Shown here in pieces: positions 33,693 through 46,091 of a stretch of DNA of 64,000 bases. This stretch comes from Luzula sylvatica. Taxonomy: Eukaryota > Streptophyta > Magnoliopsida > Poales > Juncaceae. A model generated the notes under the pieces. It was not told the DNA's origin. It saw nothing but the letters and a program-made list of their open reading frames with translations, and ran no database searches. The DNA lies in the NCBI GenBank assembly GCA_946800325.1, contig OX326960.1:13974393-14038392 (forward strand), in the 5' to 3' direction. A program made the translations under genes and the position numbers. Positions within the stretch are counted from its first letter, which is position 1. Every line of letters begins with the position of its first letter.

Positions 33693-34265
33693 ATATGTTT
33701 TAACCAGGAAATTAATGGAGTTAATCCAGAATTAATCCAGAAATTAAGAGACTCTAATCACTTGATGAAAGAGTGCGAAGAGATTGAAAGAAAGAGAAAA
33801 AGAGGAGAAAAAAGAGTTTTCTCCGTCTAGAGAATCAAAACGCAATCATGCAAGTTCGCCGGTGCATCGTCTAGGCAGGTGCATCCGCGACCGAGGTGTT
33901 ACGACTCACGGTGGATACGGATAGAGGAGCGACACATGTGGCTCTTCGTTGTGATCAAACCGGAGAAGTAAACGAGTAACGGGCTGTGAAAGCATGCGGG
34001 CATGGAACGCACAAAGACAACCCGAGGCGTGTCGAAACGGTGGGAGACGTGCGGTATGGGACGTACGGGCTAGTCACCAACGTGACACCGAAAGAAGATA
34101 AGGATGAGAGCGATCAACCCGTAGTGCGTGATCAATTTCACGCTGGTAATCGTCTATCCTACTTTGCATCGCACCCTCGATATCGAAGCGTGATCTTGGA
34201 TTATGGGAACCGGACCGGGCCTTCATATCCGCTGCGCGGGCCCGGGGTCGGGATAATTCCCTACA
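33183..34265 (+). mobile_element. Solo LTR, 1083 bp
   Basis: It starts TGAAGAAAATACA and ends ATTCCCTACA, with flanks gcaac (33178-33182) and gtaac (34266-34270), a 4-of-5 match. The flanks join into a sequence collinear with the empty site at about 3500. It contains a TATA box (agtataaatagg, about 33628) followed by a long CT microsatellite (33642-33691), as expected for an LTR U3/R junction. No internal retroelement domain is present. Confidence 0.75.
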
Positions 34266-34593
34266 GTAACAACATAAATTATTTTATTTATGAATGTATT
34301 AAATATGAATGTATTATTAAATACGAGTTTAGATTTAATAGATTCATATTTAATGATGTGACAACATACACCTATGACATGCCATATTTAATGAATCTAT
34401 AAATAATATCTCAAGAACGAGATTCATATTTAACAATATATTACTATTCATATTTAATAGACTTATGAATAAAATAATTTATGTTGCATTGTCATCAAAT
34501 ATGACATGTCATAGGTAATTGTCACATCATCAAATATGCCACGTCATACATTGTCATGTCAAAATTTAACGTTTCAGTCGTCAGTTAATTGAT

Positions 34594-35057
34594 TAGGGGT
34601 GGGCATTCGGGGTGAACCGAACCGAACCTAACCGAATAAGAGCAAACCGAATCAAACCGAACCGAGCTATTATTCAAACCGAACCGAACCGAATAAAATT
34701 TGAACCGATTTAAAACCGTACCTAATAAAAAACCGAATAAGAAGATTTATAATGATAAAATTCAAATGTTATTTAAAAAAAAAACATAAAAACAAAACAT
34801 ATAAAATATAATTATGTTATTTCTTATTTTACATATGATTTTTTTTTAAATGAATAAAAAACGTTAAAAATAATATTAATTCGGTCGGTTCGGTTTAATA
34901 GGTTTTGAAAATACCAAAACCGAACTGAATCGAATAAACCAAACACTATCAATTTTTGAACCGAACCGAACCGAATAAATCGAAAAACGAACCGATTAAA
35001 TCGAATTCGACCGGTTCGGTTCGGTTCCCAAATAAACCGAACCATTTGCCCACCCCA
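34594..35057. mobile_element. hAT-like MITE with GGGGTGGGCA ends
   Basis: The left end is taggggtgggcattcggggt; the complement of the right end is tggggtgggcaaatggttcg. Both ends are rich in 'ccgaaccgaac' (sense and complement), with an AT-rich centre. This terminus class is common in plant hAT-type MITEs. A clean 8-bp TSD was not found. Confidence 0.6.
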
Positions 35058-37080
35058 CAATTCCTGATTTTATCCTAGATGTTGTCACATGATATCATGG
35101 TGTTCATGATTAATAATTAATAATTAATTCAATTAATACCAAATTAACATCAATTATATATATAAAAATAGATTAATGATTAATCAACTGTACATTTATT
35201 GGCACGTTGAAATTAAAAGTTAATTGGTTTTTGTGTGTTAGTTCTGTTACTAATTATTCTCACTAACTCTCTTCGAAATATACATACTCCGCTTGGGAGG
35301 TGAATAAGATGAGAATAACTTTTATGAGGGATAAGGAGTTTTTCCTATTTATTCGTTAGTTTTATTTGATGTTTAGTAAGATAATAAAGATCAAAGTTGA
35401 GATAGTATTGAATTGAAAAATGTAATATTTGCATGATGACGGAAGTACCCTTTTTAATGGTTAACATAACATAGTATATATTCATTCATTCATAATTAGA
35501 CATGTGTACACAAATTAATAAAATAAATTAAATGTACATCCTGATACTAAATTTTTTATTTTTTATTTTGTTTTTTGTTTGTAAACAAATTATATGAAAA
35601 ATAGAACAATTAAATGCAAAAAAATAACTTTTCTTCACACGTTAAAAGATATTATGACATTATAAATTTCAAGTTTTGTAAACTTATGTTTTATTATCCA
35701 ATTGTATAAATCAAATGTACATCTTGATACACATATTTACACTTGAACACGCACCGACACATTTGCACAAACAACACAAGCACACAAGCACTGCACACGT
35801 ACCAAAAATATAAACCCATGCAAATGAGATCTTAAATTTCAGATAAAATATTGAAGAATCCATTAATATGATTTACTTGTGAAAAAAAATATAAGTATCA
35901 AATTGTATTTGAGTTGAAAAAGAAACGAGTAATAAAGACACAAATAAATTTGAAAAAAAGAAGATGAGTTAAGAGAATAAAATAATAATAAAATAATGAA
36001 TTGGGATTAAAAGTAAGGATATTATAGTCACAAATTTGGAGATAAAACTAGAGAATAGTTACTACCAGCTGAGATGGGGTAAAAAATTAAAAAATAAAAT
36101 GGGTCTTATCTTTGCTTATTTTTTTTTAGTGTTTGGTGTAAAAATGAGGGATAAAACAGTTTATTTACCTTATTTTGCTGTGAAACATAGTCATAGAGAA
36201 CGGGAGAGAGCAATTGTGGAAAACTGTGGGGATAAAGTAAAATTTCTCTTAATGAAAAGACTCAATCGAATCAAATTACAAAATTTGGGAACTTGATTGG
36301 CAAACAGAAAAAATTAAAACACTATAGACTTGTGTAAGAAATCGAATAATTTTTTTTTCTTACGCAAAACTAAATTATAATTCAATAAAACCTAAAAAGA
36401 AAAGAAACATCGATGCTATTTCTCATGGTTTAAAGGGATGTTGATGATATTTTACTTTATGGAGTTATACATGATACCGGTATTTGTATTTATGGTATTT
36501 TTCATATTTTTTTAGGGTATACATGATATTCTTGCGTTCGAAGCTAGAATTTGCTTTATAGCGATATACATGATACTAGTCATTTGTAATTATGATACTT
36601 TTCGATTTTGTAAGGGTATACATGATATTCATGTATTTGATGCATAACATTTTTTTTCTTGATTTGCAAATATAACGTTAGTTTGCTTGAATTTGCAGAT
36701 TTAGTTGTTTCGTCATTTAATTTGATGAAACATATGTCTATTTCGAAATATTAGATGACGAAACAGTTTAAACCTGATTTTGACCCGTTAAAATGAGTCA
36801 AAAAATGTTAATGTGATCCGAAGGTCCAAAACTATTAATTTAGTTGACCTCGCCATATAAGTTGGTGAAACATACTACATTAATATTTTTTTATGTGGAT
36901 ACTATATCGTTATGTATGTATGATACACGTTTTAAGATTTAATTTTTTGAACATGAATAATATTTTGTATAATTATTTTTGACTAGATATATCTATTTTG
37001 TATAATAATTTATATATTTTTTGACGGCGTGCATTTATAGTAATTACAATTTATACCAATGTATGATGTATGTAATGCAC
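35058..37080. other. AT-rich intergenic DNA
   Basis: No gene recognised. Around 36480-36640 the phrase 'gtatacatgatatt(c/t)' recurs with 'atgatac(c/t)' about 90-130 bp apart, suggesting a short degenerate tandem duplication. Open frames here have no domain. Confidence 0.3.
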
Positions 37081-37082
37081 AA

Positions 37083-37083
<1 letters not shown>

Positions 37084-37122
<39 letters not shown>
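37084..37122. repeat. (TA)n microsatellite
   Basis: About 38 bp of uninterrupted alternating AT, part of the AT-rich intergenic region. Confidence 0.9.
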
Positions 37123-37125
<3 letters not shown>

Positions 37126-37189
37126 ACAACAATAAATGTATAAATATTTAGTCTGAATTTATAAATATTAATACTCTTTTTCTACATAA

Positions 37190-37318
37190 TTCCAGGGCCG
37201 GTGCGCTCAGAATATTATGGGCAGAGAAATATTTGAAGAGAAGCGGCACCGCGAGAAATTGGTTGCGCACGATAATTATGTAGGCCGACTCCTGAATAAG
37301 TATCGCTCCCACGTTTAA
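37190..37318 (+). pseudogene. Unidentified coding-like fragment
   Basis: One plus-strand frame reads AQNIMGREIFEEKRHREKLV, then AHDNYVGRLLNKYRSHV and a stop. The GC content and charged composition differ from the AT-rich surroundings, so it may be an exon remnant. I do not recognise the family. The opposite-strand open frame (37148-37408) is likely its shadow. Confidence 0.25.
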
Positions 37319-37439
37319 TTTGACGAACCGGATATACTTACTCTCGGATGAATCTAGTCGAATCATACAAGATTTCAAGAATACAAAAATAAACTTAATT
37401 AGTAACAAGATTATAAATGAATTTACTAATTAGTAACCG

Positions 37440-38985
37440 GATATACTTACTCCTGGAGAAAGCCAACATGAAAATTTTATCTTGCTGGTTCCCGAAAACA
37501 TCATCTATATGAAAATTACATACATAATTAACACAATAATTAACGTAATAAACATAATTTAATATAAAAGACTTCTATCGTATATCATTTTTCCTTATGA
37601 TACATTCATTTTCAAAGATAATTTGAGTAATTGTTCATTTAAATTTTTTTTTTCATAAAAAATAATTTTTATGATACATTCTTTTACAAATATAATTAAT
37701 TGCTAAAATATTCCAAATATTTTATAGAAAGGTGTGTGATAGAATTCATATCAATATAATCCATATGTTAATTATGTACCTTGGTTTCATTACCATGGTG
37801 TCATGCCCGGTGAAATGGATGTTTCAATATATCCATATGTTATTTAATCATGTTAATCAGTACACAATGGATGTTTGCTGAAATGGGGATATAGTAAATG
37901 AGCCATGATGTCTTGCCCGGTGAAATGTGGGAATATTAAATGAGCTATGATATGAAGCCTCCTTAAAATCATTTCATTGCATTGATGCTTTGGTGTTTTA
38001 TCATTTAATGTTAATTTAGTATTATATTAGTATGTAATACATGAATATGTATTACCAAGTATATAATACATAAGTAAATTGACACGGTTTAACATATCAT
38101 TTCTTTAAATTTAAAATATATATTTGTATTATTTGTTTGATTTATCAATAATTTCCAAACACACTAATTGGCGTCGAGGAATTTAGAAGAAACAAATATA
38201 TTTTTTCACAGTAAAATCGCCTCATAAATATAGAGATGTTGATATGTATCCCTTTTACAATCCCCTCATTCTATTGATGAGTGACATTTTATCATTTTGA
38301 CGATAAATGTGATGTTAAACGAGTAAATAAATTCGGATTAACACTTGAATACGTGTTAAATGAGTATATGATAAATGAGTACATTATCCAATTTAACAAA
38401 AAAATTAATTTCATACATATCCTTGTCTTATCTGTTTGGTTTATTACTAATTGCCAACACATAAATTAATTCGAGGAAATTAGATCGGACAAGTATACTT
38501 TTCCATAAATATATTGCCGAGAGAGAGTTCAACTAAACCTATTTAGTGAGCAAGATCATTAGAGCGCACAATATATGAAGTCTTAACGTAATGAAAATGA
38601 AAATAATAAATAAAAGGAATTTTGATAAGTTTATTTTATGAAATAGTGTATAAATAATTATTATATTTTTAAAAATATATAAAGCTAAAATTATTTTTAT
38701 TTAAAAATTGGTGTGTAACAAATTAACAATACCTCTAAAAAATCTTAGAATATCATATTTTTTTGAAAACTATACTTGCTCGTTCTATATCCCGTGTTGA
38801 TAATTGGTTGTAAATCAAACAAGCAAAAAATATGTTATATTAGAATATTTTATGTATTAAGCCGGATTCATTTACTTATTTACTATATATTCATTTAACG
38901 CATATTACTCATTTAATACATATATATGTATTAAATCGAGTCAATTTATTCACTTATCACGTACGCATATAACATCATACGTAAC
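37440..38985. other. AT-rich intergenic DNA
   Basis: Holds a diverged pair of 'gatgtc(t/a)tgcccggtgaaatg'-type phrases (37800 and 37909). No gene recognised. Confidence 0.3.
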
Positions 38986-39120
38986 CTGTGTTGCACGTAT
39001 AGTCTGATACGTCGATACATACCGGATACGACGAAACAACATTTTAACATATTATTTATGATACGATTTGGATACGGGAATACGGATAAAATTGGTTTTT
39101 GAAAGTATCCGCGCAACATA
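38986..39120. mobile_element. Small MITE with TGTTGC(A/G)CGGATAC-type ends, copy 2
   Basis: Homologous along its length to 17508-17651: 'ctgtgttgcacg', 'atttatgatacga' and the end 'gtatccgcgcaacata'. It is more diverged than copy 1. The TSD is not clear. Confidence 0.6.
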
Positions 39121-39178
39121 TTATTTAACACTAAATACAAAACGTTGCCTCATCCATAAATTGAGGGGTTGTAAGGGG

Positions 39179-39799
39179 CAGGCCCGGCCCAAGGGCAAGC
39201 CCAGCAAGCCCACGGGCTGGGGCACCCATTAGACCGGGGGCATCAAATATATATTTTCATATGTAATAGTATGCACAAAAAAGATTTGGCTCAGTTGCTT
39301 CTAGAGCTAATTCAACTCCATTTATTTTGTAAACGGACTTCAAATTTCATGAATTTCATCAAAGGCTGGTTTTCTTATTTCTTATGCATTTCATGTCATT
39401 TTTATATGTATTCTCAAAATTGAATTTTAATTGAAACTTTTGTCTATTCCAAACGACTCAATATTTTAGAATGATGTCATCCTCACAAAATTATTTGATA
39501 AAATATATCACCAAAAATAAAAATTAAGATAACCCAATTATTATTTAGCTATCATTTTATCTTTCATCTAAAATTAATTTTCTTATTCACTAGGTTTCAG
39601 ATAATTTTCGAGGGAAAAACAATCGTAATATGACGGATGCAAAAGAGATATGCGGTGCAAATAATGTACAATTAAATGATTACACGGCGTTTTTATTCTT
39701 TGAAAATATAAGTTTGTTAAATAATTTTGGTTACGAAGAGTATTTTGTGAACACGTACAAATTCGGGTTAGGGCACCAAAACTCTCGGGGCCGGCCCTG
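39179..39799. mobile_element. hAT-type element with CAGGSCCGGCC ends, 621 bp
   Basis: The left end is caggcccggcccaagggc; the complement of the right end is cagggccggccccgagag. The flanks gtaagggg (39171-39178) and gtaatggg (39800-39807) match 7 of 8, a hAT-length TSD. The interior shows no readable transposase, so it is a non-autonomous or decayed copy. Confidence 0.75.
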
Positions 39800-39807
39800 G
39801 TAATGGG

Positions 39808-42111
39808 TTTCATATCATTTTTTTTAAGGCAAAGGGGTTTCATATCATCACTTTTTATATTATATCAAGAATGTTTGCAAAACATATGAAGTAGCACGAT
39901 TACCTTTGCAATATATGGACAAAATAACAATTATATACTTTGTTTTTATTTTATTTTGTAATTTTTTTGTCCAAATTATCATCACCGTTTGACTATAATT
40001 CAGAGAAAACTATATAACATAAGTTTCTTTTGTGCTTTACATAGTATTTCTTATGTTTTATGAATCATAATCATAATTATAATTATAATTATAATATTTC
40101 CATATTTGTAAATGGTAACTTGTAAGAGTATATTACGACATAGGTCACTTTCTAGCTACCATTGTTGCATGTAAATGATTAAAAAAATAACTTTGGTGAC
40201 ATATTGCTCTTGGTAAACAGGTTAAACATATACCGACTAAACTTCATGTATCAATATCGCCATCTAAATCATGCACAATCACTAATGTAATATTATAATG
40301 TAAGGATCCAATAAATTATAAGGGTAAAAAATCTGATTCTTTCCCCATGGAACCAAAGTCAAAAAGAGAAGAGAAATAACATAGTGGTGCATCATGAAAT
40401 TAGAAAAGTTTAATCACATCATTATTTGGTTTAAACAGAGCTGTCAATAGTCAAAATAATAACTTTTCATGAAGGTAACATTTTTGAAATTGTTACCTTT
40501 TAACATTTTTAAAATTTTAATCAGTACTTTTACCTACAAATTTATTTTGTATATCCTTATTTTATTTTATTCTTATATAATATGGTAAATTAAATGTAAA
40601 AAATAAGAAAAAAAATGCCAGAACATGCAATTCGTGGATTTAGATCATGTCGGTAATTTCGTGTATGTTTTTTTTAAAGACTTCCTTTTCAATGATCTTT
40701 TCTGGGGTGGGCCCAGAAGCTAGTAACCATGATTTAGAAAGAGTGGTGATATGAAGGTCTTAATAAAGTAGATGGTAAATCTTAAAGAAAATCTATGAAA
40801 ATATTAGTTTTGCCATGTGAAAACCTTAAATATGATTTTTGAGTATCGTAAGCATTGGCTTTTTCAAATTGTTGAGGACATGGTTAATAGATGCTTTGGC
40901 TTTTTCAAGTATATGATTTTTGAGTATCGTAAGCATTGGCTTTTTCAAATTTTTAAGGACATGGTTAATAGATGCTTTGGCTTTTTCAAGTATAGATCTA
41001 TTATTATGATAATTATGATAATTAACTAAATTTTCTTGTCCCACACAAAAACAGATCTAAATTAATTCTGTATAATGCACAGTTTCATGGTCCCAAATGC
41101 TCGACGCCTTTTCTGCTCCACCTTTTTTAATCAAGAAATATGGAGCCATCTCCATCAATCTAATCCAATATTGCATTTGGTTCAACAAATCTAGGTTTTA
41201 TGTGGAGATCACCATGCAAATAATGTCTTTAGGTTTTGTGAGTACAAGACAAGTATAACATTTGTACTAACCTTTTGTGTACTTTTTGTTTTTTTATTTT
41301 ACAAAATGTAATGGATAGTAAATTCTAAAAAAAAAATTTGTACTACTTTTTGTGTACTTTCTTGTTTTTTATTTTATAAAATGAATTTTATAGTAAATTC
41401 TAAAAAAGAAAACACAAATCATAGTGAATTTTCCTGACCGTAACAAAATAAATTGACATATTTTTTTCATATACTTGTTTCATGCATTAATTGGGCGGCT
41501 GTCTTTCATAATTACAATATTATGTTTATTTCACAAATTCCCTAGCACAATTGATGTGTTGGCAAGAACATTAAATTTGACCAAATGGATCGATTTCACC
41601 ATTTACCACATGTTAAACGTGTGAAATTTAATTAAAATATAATAAAATAAATAAGTTATGTTTACCACCTGATAAATCTAAGATGTAAAATTTGCTATTA
41701 TTAAACGTATTAAATGCATTTTTGCCAACACATCAAGCTTTCTGGGAGATTTTAGAGGGGACGAGTATAATTTTTCTATATATATATATTTTCAATTTGC
41801 ATGTTTGCCTCCCCTCCTCCAAGTATTGATGTCAAGATCCGTCACTGAATATATCCACACATGGATGGTATTTATTTATATTTGTAAATTTTTTTTTTTA
41901 AAAAAATGAACAATAAAGACGTCATATTTCGCCTAACATTCATTGATAAAAACATTTGAGACCATATCTTAAATACTCATTAATTAATAATTACTCAAAT
42001 TGTTCTTGAAAAGTGATGTATAAAAAAAATGATGTATCATAAAATTCTTACAAATGTATTATACTTTTGTTATTTTACGAAATTATTTATAGTTGAGATA
42101 TGCGAATTCTA
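39808..42111. other. AT-rich intergenic DNA with an 81-bp tandem duplication
   Basis: At about 40831-40992 an 81-bp unit ('tatgatttttgagtatcgta', 'gacatggttaatagatgct') occurs twice with few differences; 81 is a multiple of three, so a 70-codon frame stays open, but nothing suggests it is a gene. No other feature is recognised. Confidence 0.4.
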
Positions 42112-43890
42112 TCTTATATATAAAGTTAGATAAATTGGAGCTCATACATGAGGCCACGTCGCCAACACTGTTCATGACTGTTACTGTTCCAGGGCTTTTT
42201 TTTGAAAAAAATCAATTTACATTTTGGTCCTTTTTTATTTACATTTTGGTCTTTTTTAGTTTGAAAAATTACATTTTAGTCCTTTTTATTTACATGTTGG
42301 TCCTTTTTAGTATAAAAATTTACATTTTGGTCCTCTTCGTCAGCAGGGGCCTTTTTGTAAAAAAAAATTAATTTACATTTTGGTCCTTTTTGGTTTGAAA
42401 AATTACATTTTGGTCCTTTTTATTTACATTTTGATCTTTTTTAGTTTAAAAAATTACATTTTGGTACTTTTCATTTACACCTTGATCCTCTTTTATTTAC
42501 ATGTCGGTCTTTTTTTATATTTTTGAATTTACATTTTGGTCCTTTTTATTTATATTTTGGTCCTTTTTATTTTTAGTTTACACTTTGGTCATTTTTATTA
42601 ACATTTAGGTCCTTTTTTATTTAAATTTCGGTCCTTTTTAACATTTGAATTTATATTTTGGTCCTTTTTATTTATATGTTGGTCCTTTTTAGTTTTAATT
42701 TACATTTTTTGATATTTATAAAGTTAAGAAAATTGCTCTTCTATGCTTGCTCCACGTCATCCTTTACCTTTTCACTTTTTTATATTTGAATTTCTCACTT
42801 TAATTATGATTGATTTCTTATCATTATCATGGATATCAACTATATACAATTAATATCATTAGTAATTAATGATATCATTAATAATTTATTTTTAGCCTTT
42901 TGGTCTTCTTACCGGTTTCAGTTAATGTGATATTTACCATTTTTTTTTTTTATTTTTTAGAGAGAAATTAAAGTCCTCACAAAAGGTCACATCATCCTTT
43001 TAATGTGGACCACTTGATCTTTATCAAAAAGATCTATAATATATGATTTTTTATTTTAACATGATCTATATAAACCCACTAATTAAAAAATTACATGAAT
43101 TTTGGTCCATCGTGGATCAAGTTCATTCATATTTTTTTGTATAAATTATATACGGAAAAATTTCAAAAAACTCATTAAATTATTGGATATTATAAAAACA
43201 CCTAAATTTATATATGTAGTAATTAAAAAAAATTATTTTCTATTAATTTAAAAAAATCTTCATATTTTTGGAGAATATAATAATTAAAAAAATTATTATA
43301 TATTATATTTATACAATTTTAATATTTCATACATTATATATATTTGACTTCTATATTTTTTCCCTGAAAAACTAACACAAAATAATGATAAAAAGAACAC
43401 AACATAGATATTCTTTTACAATATATTATTTTGCAATAGATAAAAATATAAAATCATGAAATTATTACTAAAATAATCGGACAACGAAAAAAAAAAAATT
43501 GATGTTTAAATAGATATTCTTTTACGATATGTTTTCAATGTGTTTATTTATTATTGCATATTTTATTATTATTGTTTACGAATTTGGTTAAAATTAATAA
43601 TAAAAAAAAATTAATCATTACGTATGAAGATTATAGAGTATTTGGCAAAAGGAGAAGTGAATATCATCCATAAGAGAAACAAAAGTTTGGTAGAGGTTCT
43701 TTTTTTGAAATATACAAAAACATAAATTTTTTTTTACAATATCCAAAAAAGATAGGGAGTAAAAAATACACCAAAATACAGATGTGTGAACAATCAGACA
43801 ATAAAACATAGAATCCAATAACATATTAGGAAAAATTACATCATAACAAACTCGAAGACTCCCGCGCAATCGCGCGGGAGAAAAAGCTAG
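42112..43890 (+). mobile_element. Non-autonomous Helitron, 1779 bp
   Basis: It begins TCTTATATATAAAG after A (42111) and ends GCTAG before T (43891), the A|TC...CTAG|T arrangement of Helitrons. A perfect hairpin, ctcccgcgc-aatc-gcgcgggag (43859-43880), sits about 10 bp before the end. From 42215 to 42720 there is a tandem array of ~20-bp units like 'tttacattttggtccttttt'. No Rep/helicase is present. Related copies are at 59767-60603 and 30040-32367. Confidence 0.85.
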
Positions 43891-43896
43891 TATATT

Positions 43897-44321
43897 ATAA
43901 AGTTAACTTTTTAGTGTCAATTTTTTATTAAAAAAATATGATTTTTTTCTTCTTCTATAAATCCATGCAAAACTTCGAAACATCCATTATGACAAACAAG
44001 CTAGAATAGAAGTACACAATCTACACGACTCACACGGAAAGGTGCTACAGAAGACTTGTATTCTCATAATCCCACTCATTTAAAAGAGAGTACACCTCAC
44101 TACACCCAAAAAGTTCTCTTTTTCTCCTAACAAGCAGTCCTCCACATGCACTTAATTAACATTATAATGCTAAAGCTAATTAATTGACTAATTAATTAAG
44201 TAGTAGTATTTTCTTTGCTTTGCTTGTTTATAAGAGTACTCATTAGTCTTTGTCACATTGGTACCTCTTTCTTTCTCTCTCTCTCAAATCATGCATAGCA
44301 GCAAATTAGTGCTCGGTACCG
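43897..44321. other. Region 3' of the NAC gene
   Basis: Probable 3' UTR and downstream sequence of the minus-strand NAC gene. Includes a CT microsatellite (about 44270-44285). No other gene is seen. Confidence 0.35.
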
Positions 44322-45457
44322 TTACGGAGAAAAATGGCCTATATGATCTCCTATACATTTTGTAAAGCTCCAAAGGTCCCCATCACCTCCAGTGAAACCA
44401 TTTTCACATTCCTCTGCATTATCATCAATCAACTTAGCACCCGATCCGAACCCGAAACCCTCATCTTCAAAATAACCAGCCCGTTTGATCCCATCGGAAG
44501 ACGACTGAGACTGATTGCTTAGCTGACACGTGGCAAACTGATCAAGTGTAGTAGGCCAGTCAGTCGGTACAGATGGTAACATTGGTACCGGTACCATACC
44601 GGTGTTGAAGAGAGTTTCTAGAGGATGAAGAAACTTCATGTTGAGGTTACAACTAGTCGTAATTTCTTTCTCTTGTTTGCATGATCTACTCATGTACTGG
44701 AGGATATGATCCAGTGTTTCGTCACTGGAGACGTTACGGATTTGGTTCTTCCTCTCGTTCATCGATAATGAAGAACTCTCCATTGATTTTTGAAGGTGTA
44801 TCTTCTTTTTGAACACTTTACACACGACCCATCCTTCCTCTTGTGTCGCTTCTCCAACTGAACTTGATATCTACATATTCAATTTAGGAAAACATGATTA
44901 TATTGTGAAAACATGATCTTAAATTTTTTGATGACGTACAATGGATTGTGAATTGGCATCTTGAATTTCATCGAGACGGTACTCGTGCATGATCCAGTCT
45001 GATTTCAGGCCATGTGGGGCCCGGCCTTTGTAGAATACAAGGGTTTTTCTCATACCGATTCGTTTAAAGCTTGTGTGAATCACTTTGTCGCGTCCAGTTG
45101 CCTTCCAAAACCCAGCCGTAGTGGCTCGGTTGGTACGCGTACCGGTCGGGTACTTCTTGTCCTTGTGACTAAAGAAATACCATTCGTTTTGCGGAGTCGA
45201 ACCTATTCTACATTTCTCTGCAAAAAACATGGTATACAATTTTAAAGAAAGTATAATCGGTGAAAATGACAATAGAAATATGTACCTTGAATGTCCCAAG
45301 GTTCGAGTTTGTTAAGATCGACATCGAGAATAACATCTAAATCGATCGTCTCTGAAGCGATCTTCTTTCTCAAGTAGTAATTGAGCAACTCTTCTTCGGT
45401 AGGATGAAATCTAAAACCAGGCGGTACGAATGATTTACCGTTCACGGTTATGCTCAT
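44322..45457 (-). CDS. NAC transcription factor, NST/SND1-like
   Basis: Three exons on the minus strand: 45457-45286, 45217-44940 and 44870-44322. They use GT-AG sites with agreeing phases and give 332 residues. The NAC domain (about 10-165) has all subdomains: [79 protein letters not shown] and [12 protein letters not shown]. The '[14 protein letters not shown]...C.IGSTPQN' signature places it with the NST1/NST2/SND1 group, master switches of fibre secondary-wall formation, rather than with VNDs. The variable C terminus ends with a DLWSFTK motif, the kind of Trp-containing activation motif seen in this group. Intron 1 is 68 bp, intron 2 is 69 bp. Which ortholog it is cannot be settled here. 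Confidence 0.9.
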
Positions 45458-45560
45458 TGCAATATATATCGCCTTAATTACTTCTTTTTCAAATAATATG
45501 TAGATATAAGAAAGGAAAAGGTTGTGTGTGTGTGTATAAAAATGGTGGAGAAAGAGGGGT

Positions 45561-45568
45561 TATATATA
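45561..45568 (-). promoter_or_regulatory. TATA box of the NAC gene
   Basis: TATATATA, about 105 bp upstream of the ATG at 45457 on the minus strand. It is followed by a purine/pyrimidine-biased leader, so transcription would start about 70-80 bp before the ATG. Confidence 0.5.
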
Positions 45569-46086
45569 GAGGGGTTAGTTTTGCTATAATAGAGAGAAGT
45601 CACCAAACCTGATAGAGAAAGTTCTGTGGGCTCTCTTTGTCAGAAAAGATCATCAAGAGAGAGAACTATCTTTTAACCCTGACACTTCACCATAAAATCT
45701 CAAAGGAAAAGAACTAGTGAAACTACCGCCATGGACAAAAAAAGGAGAATCTTGATATCTTGATTTTTCTTATCTTCCCTTTGTAACCACCTTAACAACT
45801 ACTACAATAACACAATAACCAGTGACGAGTACCACGGTCCACGCAGTGATTCTAAAAGTTGGTATGGAATTCATAGCCTATATTTTCAAAAGAATTGATG
45901 ATCAAATAGGCCGTCCAATTTGAATGCATGGACCAAATCGAACCTGGATTAAATTAGGAAATCTAGCTAATTTCCTTGATGATTAGGTGGTTCACATCAT
46001 TACATGGGATTAATTAGATAATTGTTTTATTTTATTTGTATGCATGGCCAAGTAGGCAGTGTTGAATACTCCCCCATTTTCGGGGC
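45569..46086. other. Upstream region of the NAC gene
   Basis: Intergenic promoter-distal DNA. I see no further gene or repeat before the retrotransposon at 46092. Confidence 0.3.
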
Positions 46087-46091
46087 CTCAA

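Larger units (their letters stand above)
32650..34593. repeat. Dispersed foldback repeat, copy 2, split by a solo LTR
   Basis: 32650-32810 matches about 3290-3470 ('ttaatttgatca', 'ccattaaattatgat'), and 34266-34593 matches about 3509-3800 ('aacataaattattttattta', 'atcaaatatgacatgtcata'). The solo LTR 33183-34265 and SINE-like pieces lie between. Confidence 0.55.

Noticed and set aside
42093..42371. 92-codon frame with repeated FTFWSF-type residues, and a similar 135-codon frame at 59803-60210
   Set aside because: Both are translations of the 'ttacattttggtcctttt' repeats inside Helitrons, with no recognisable domain.
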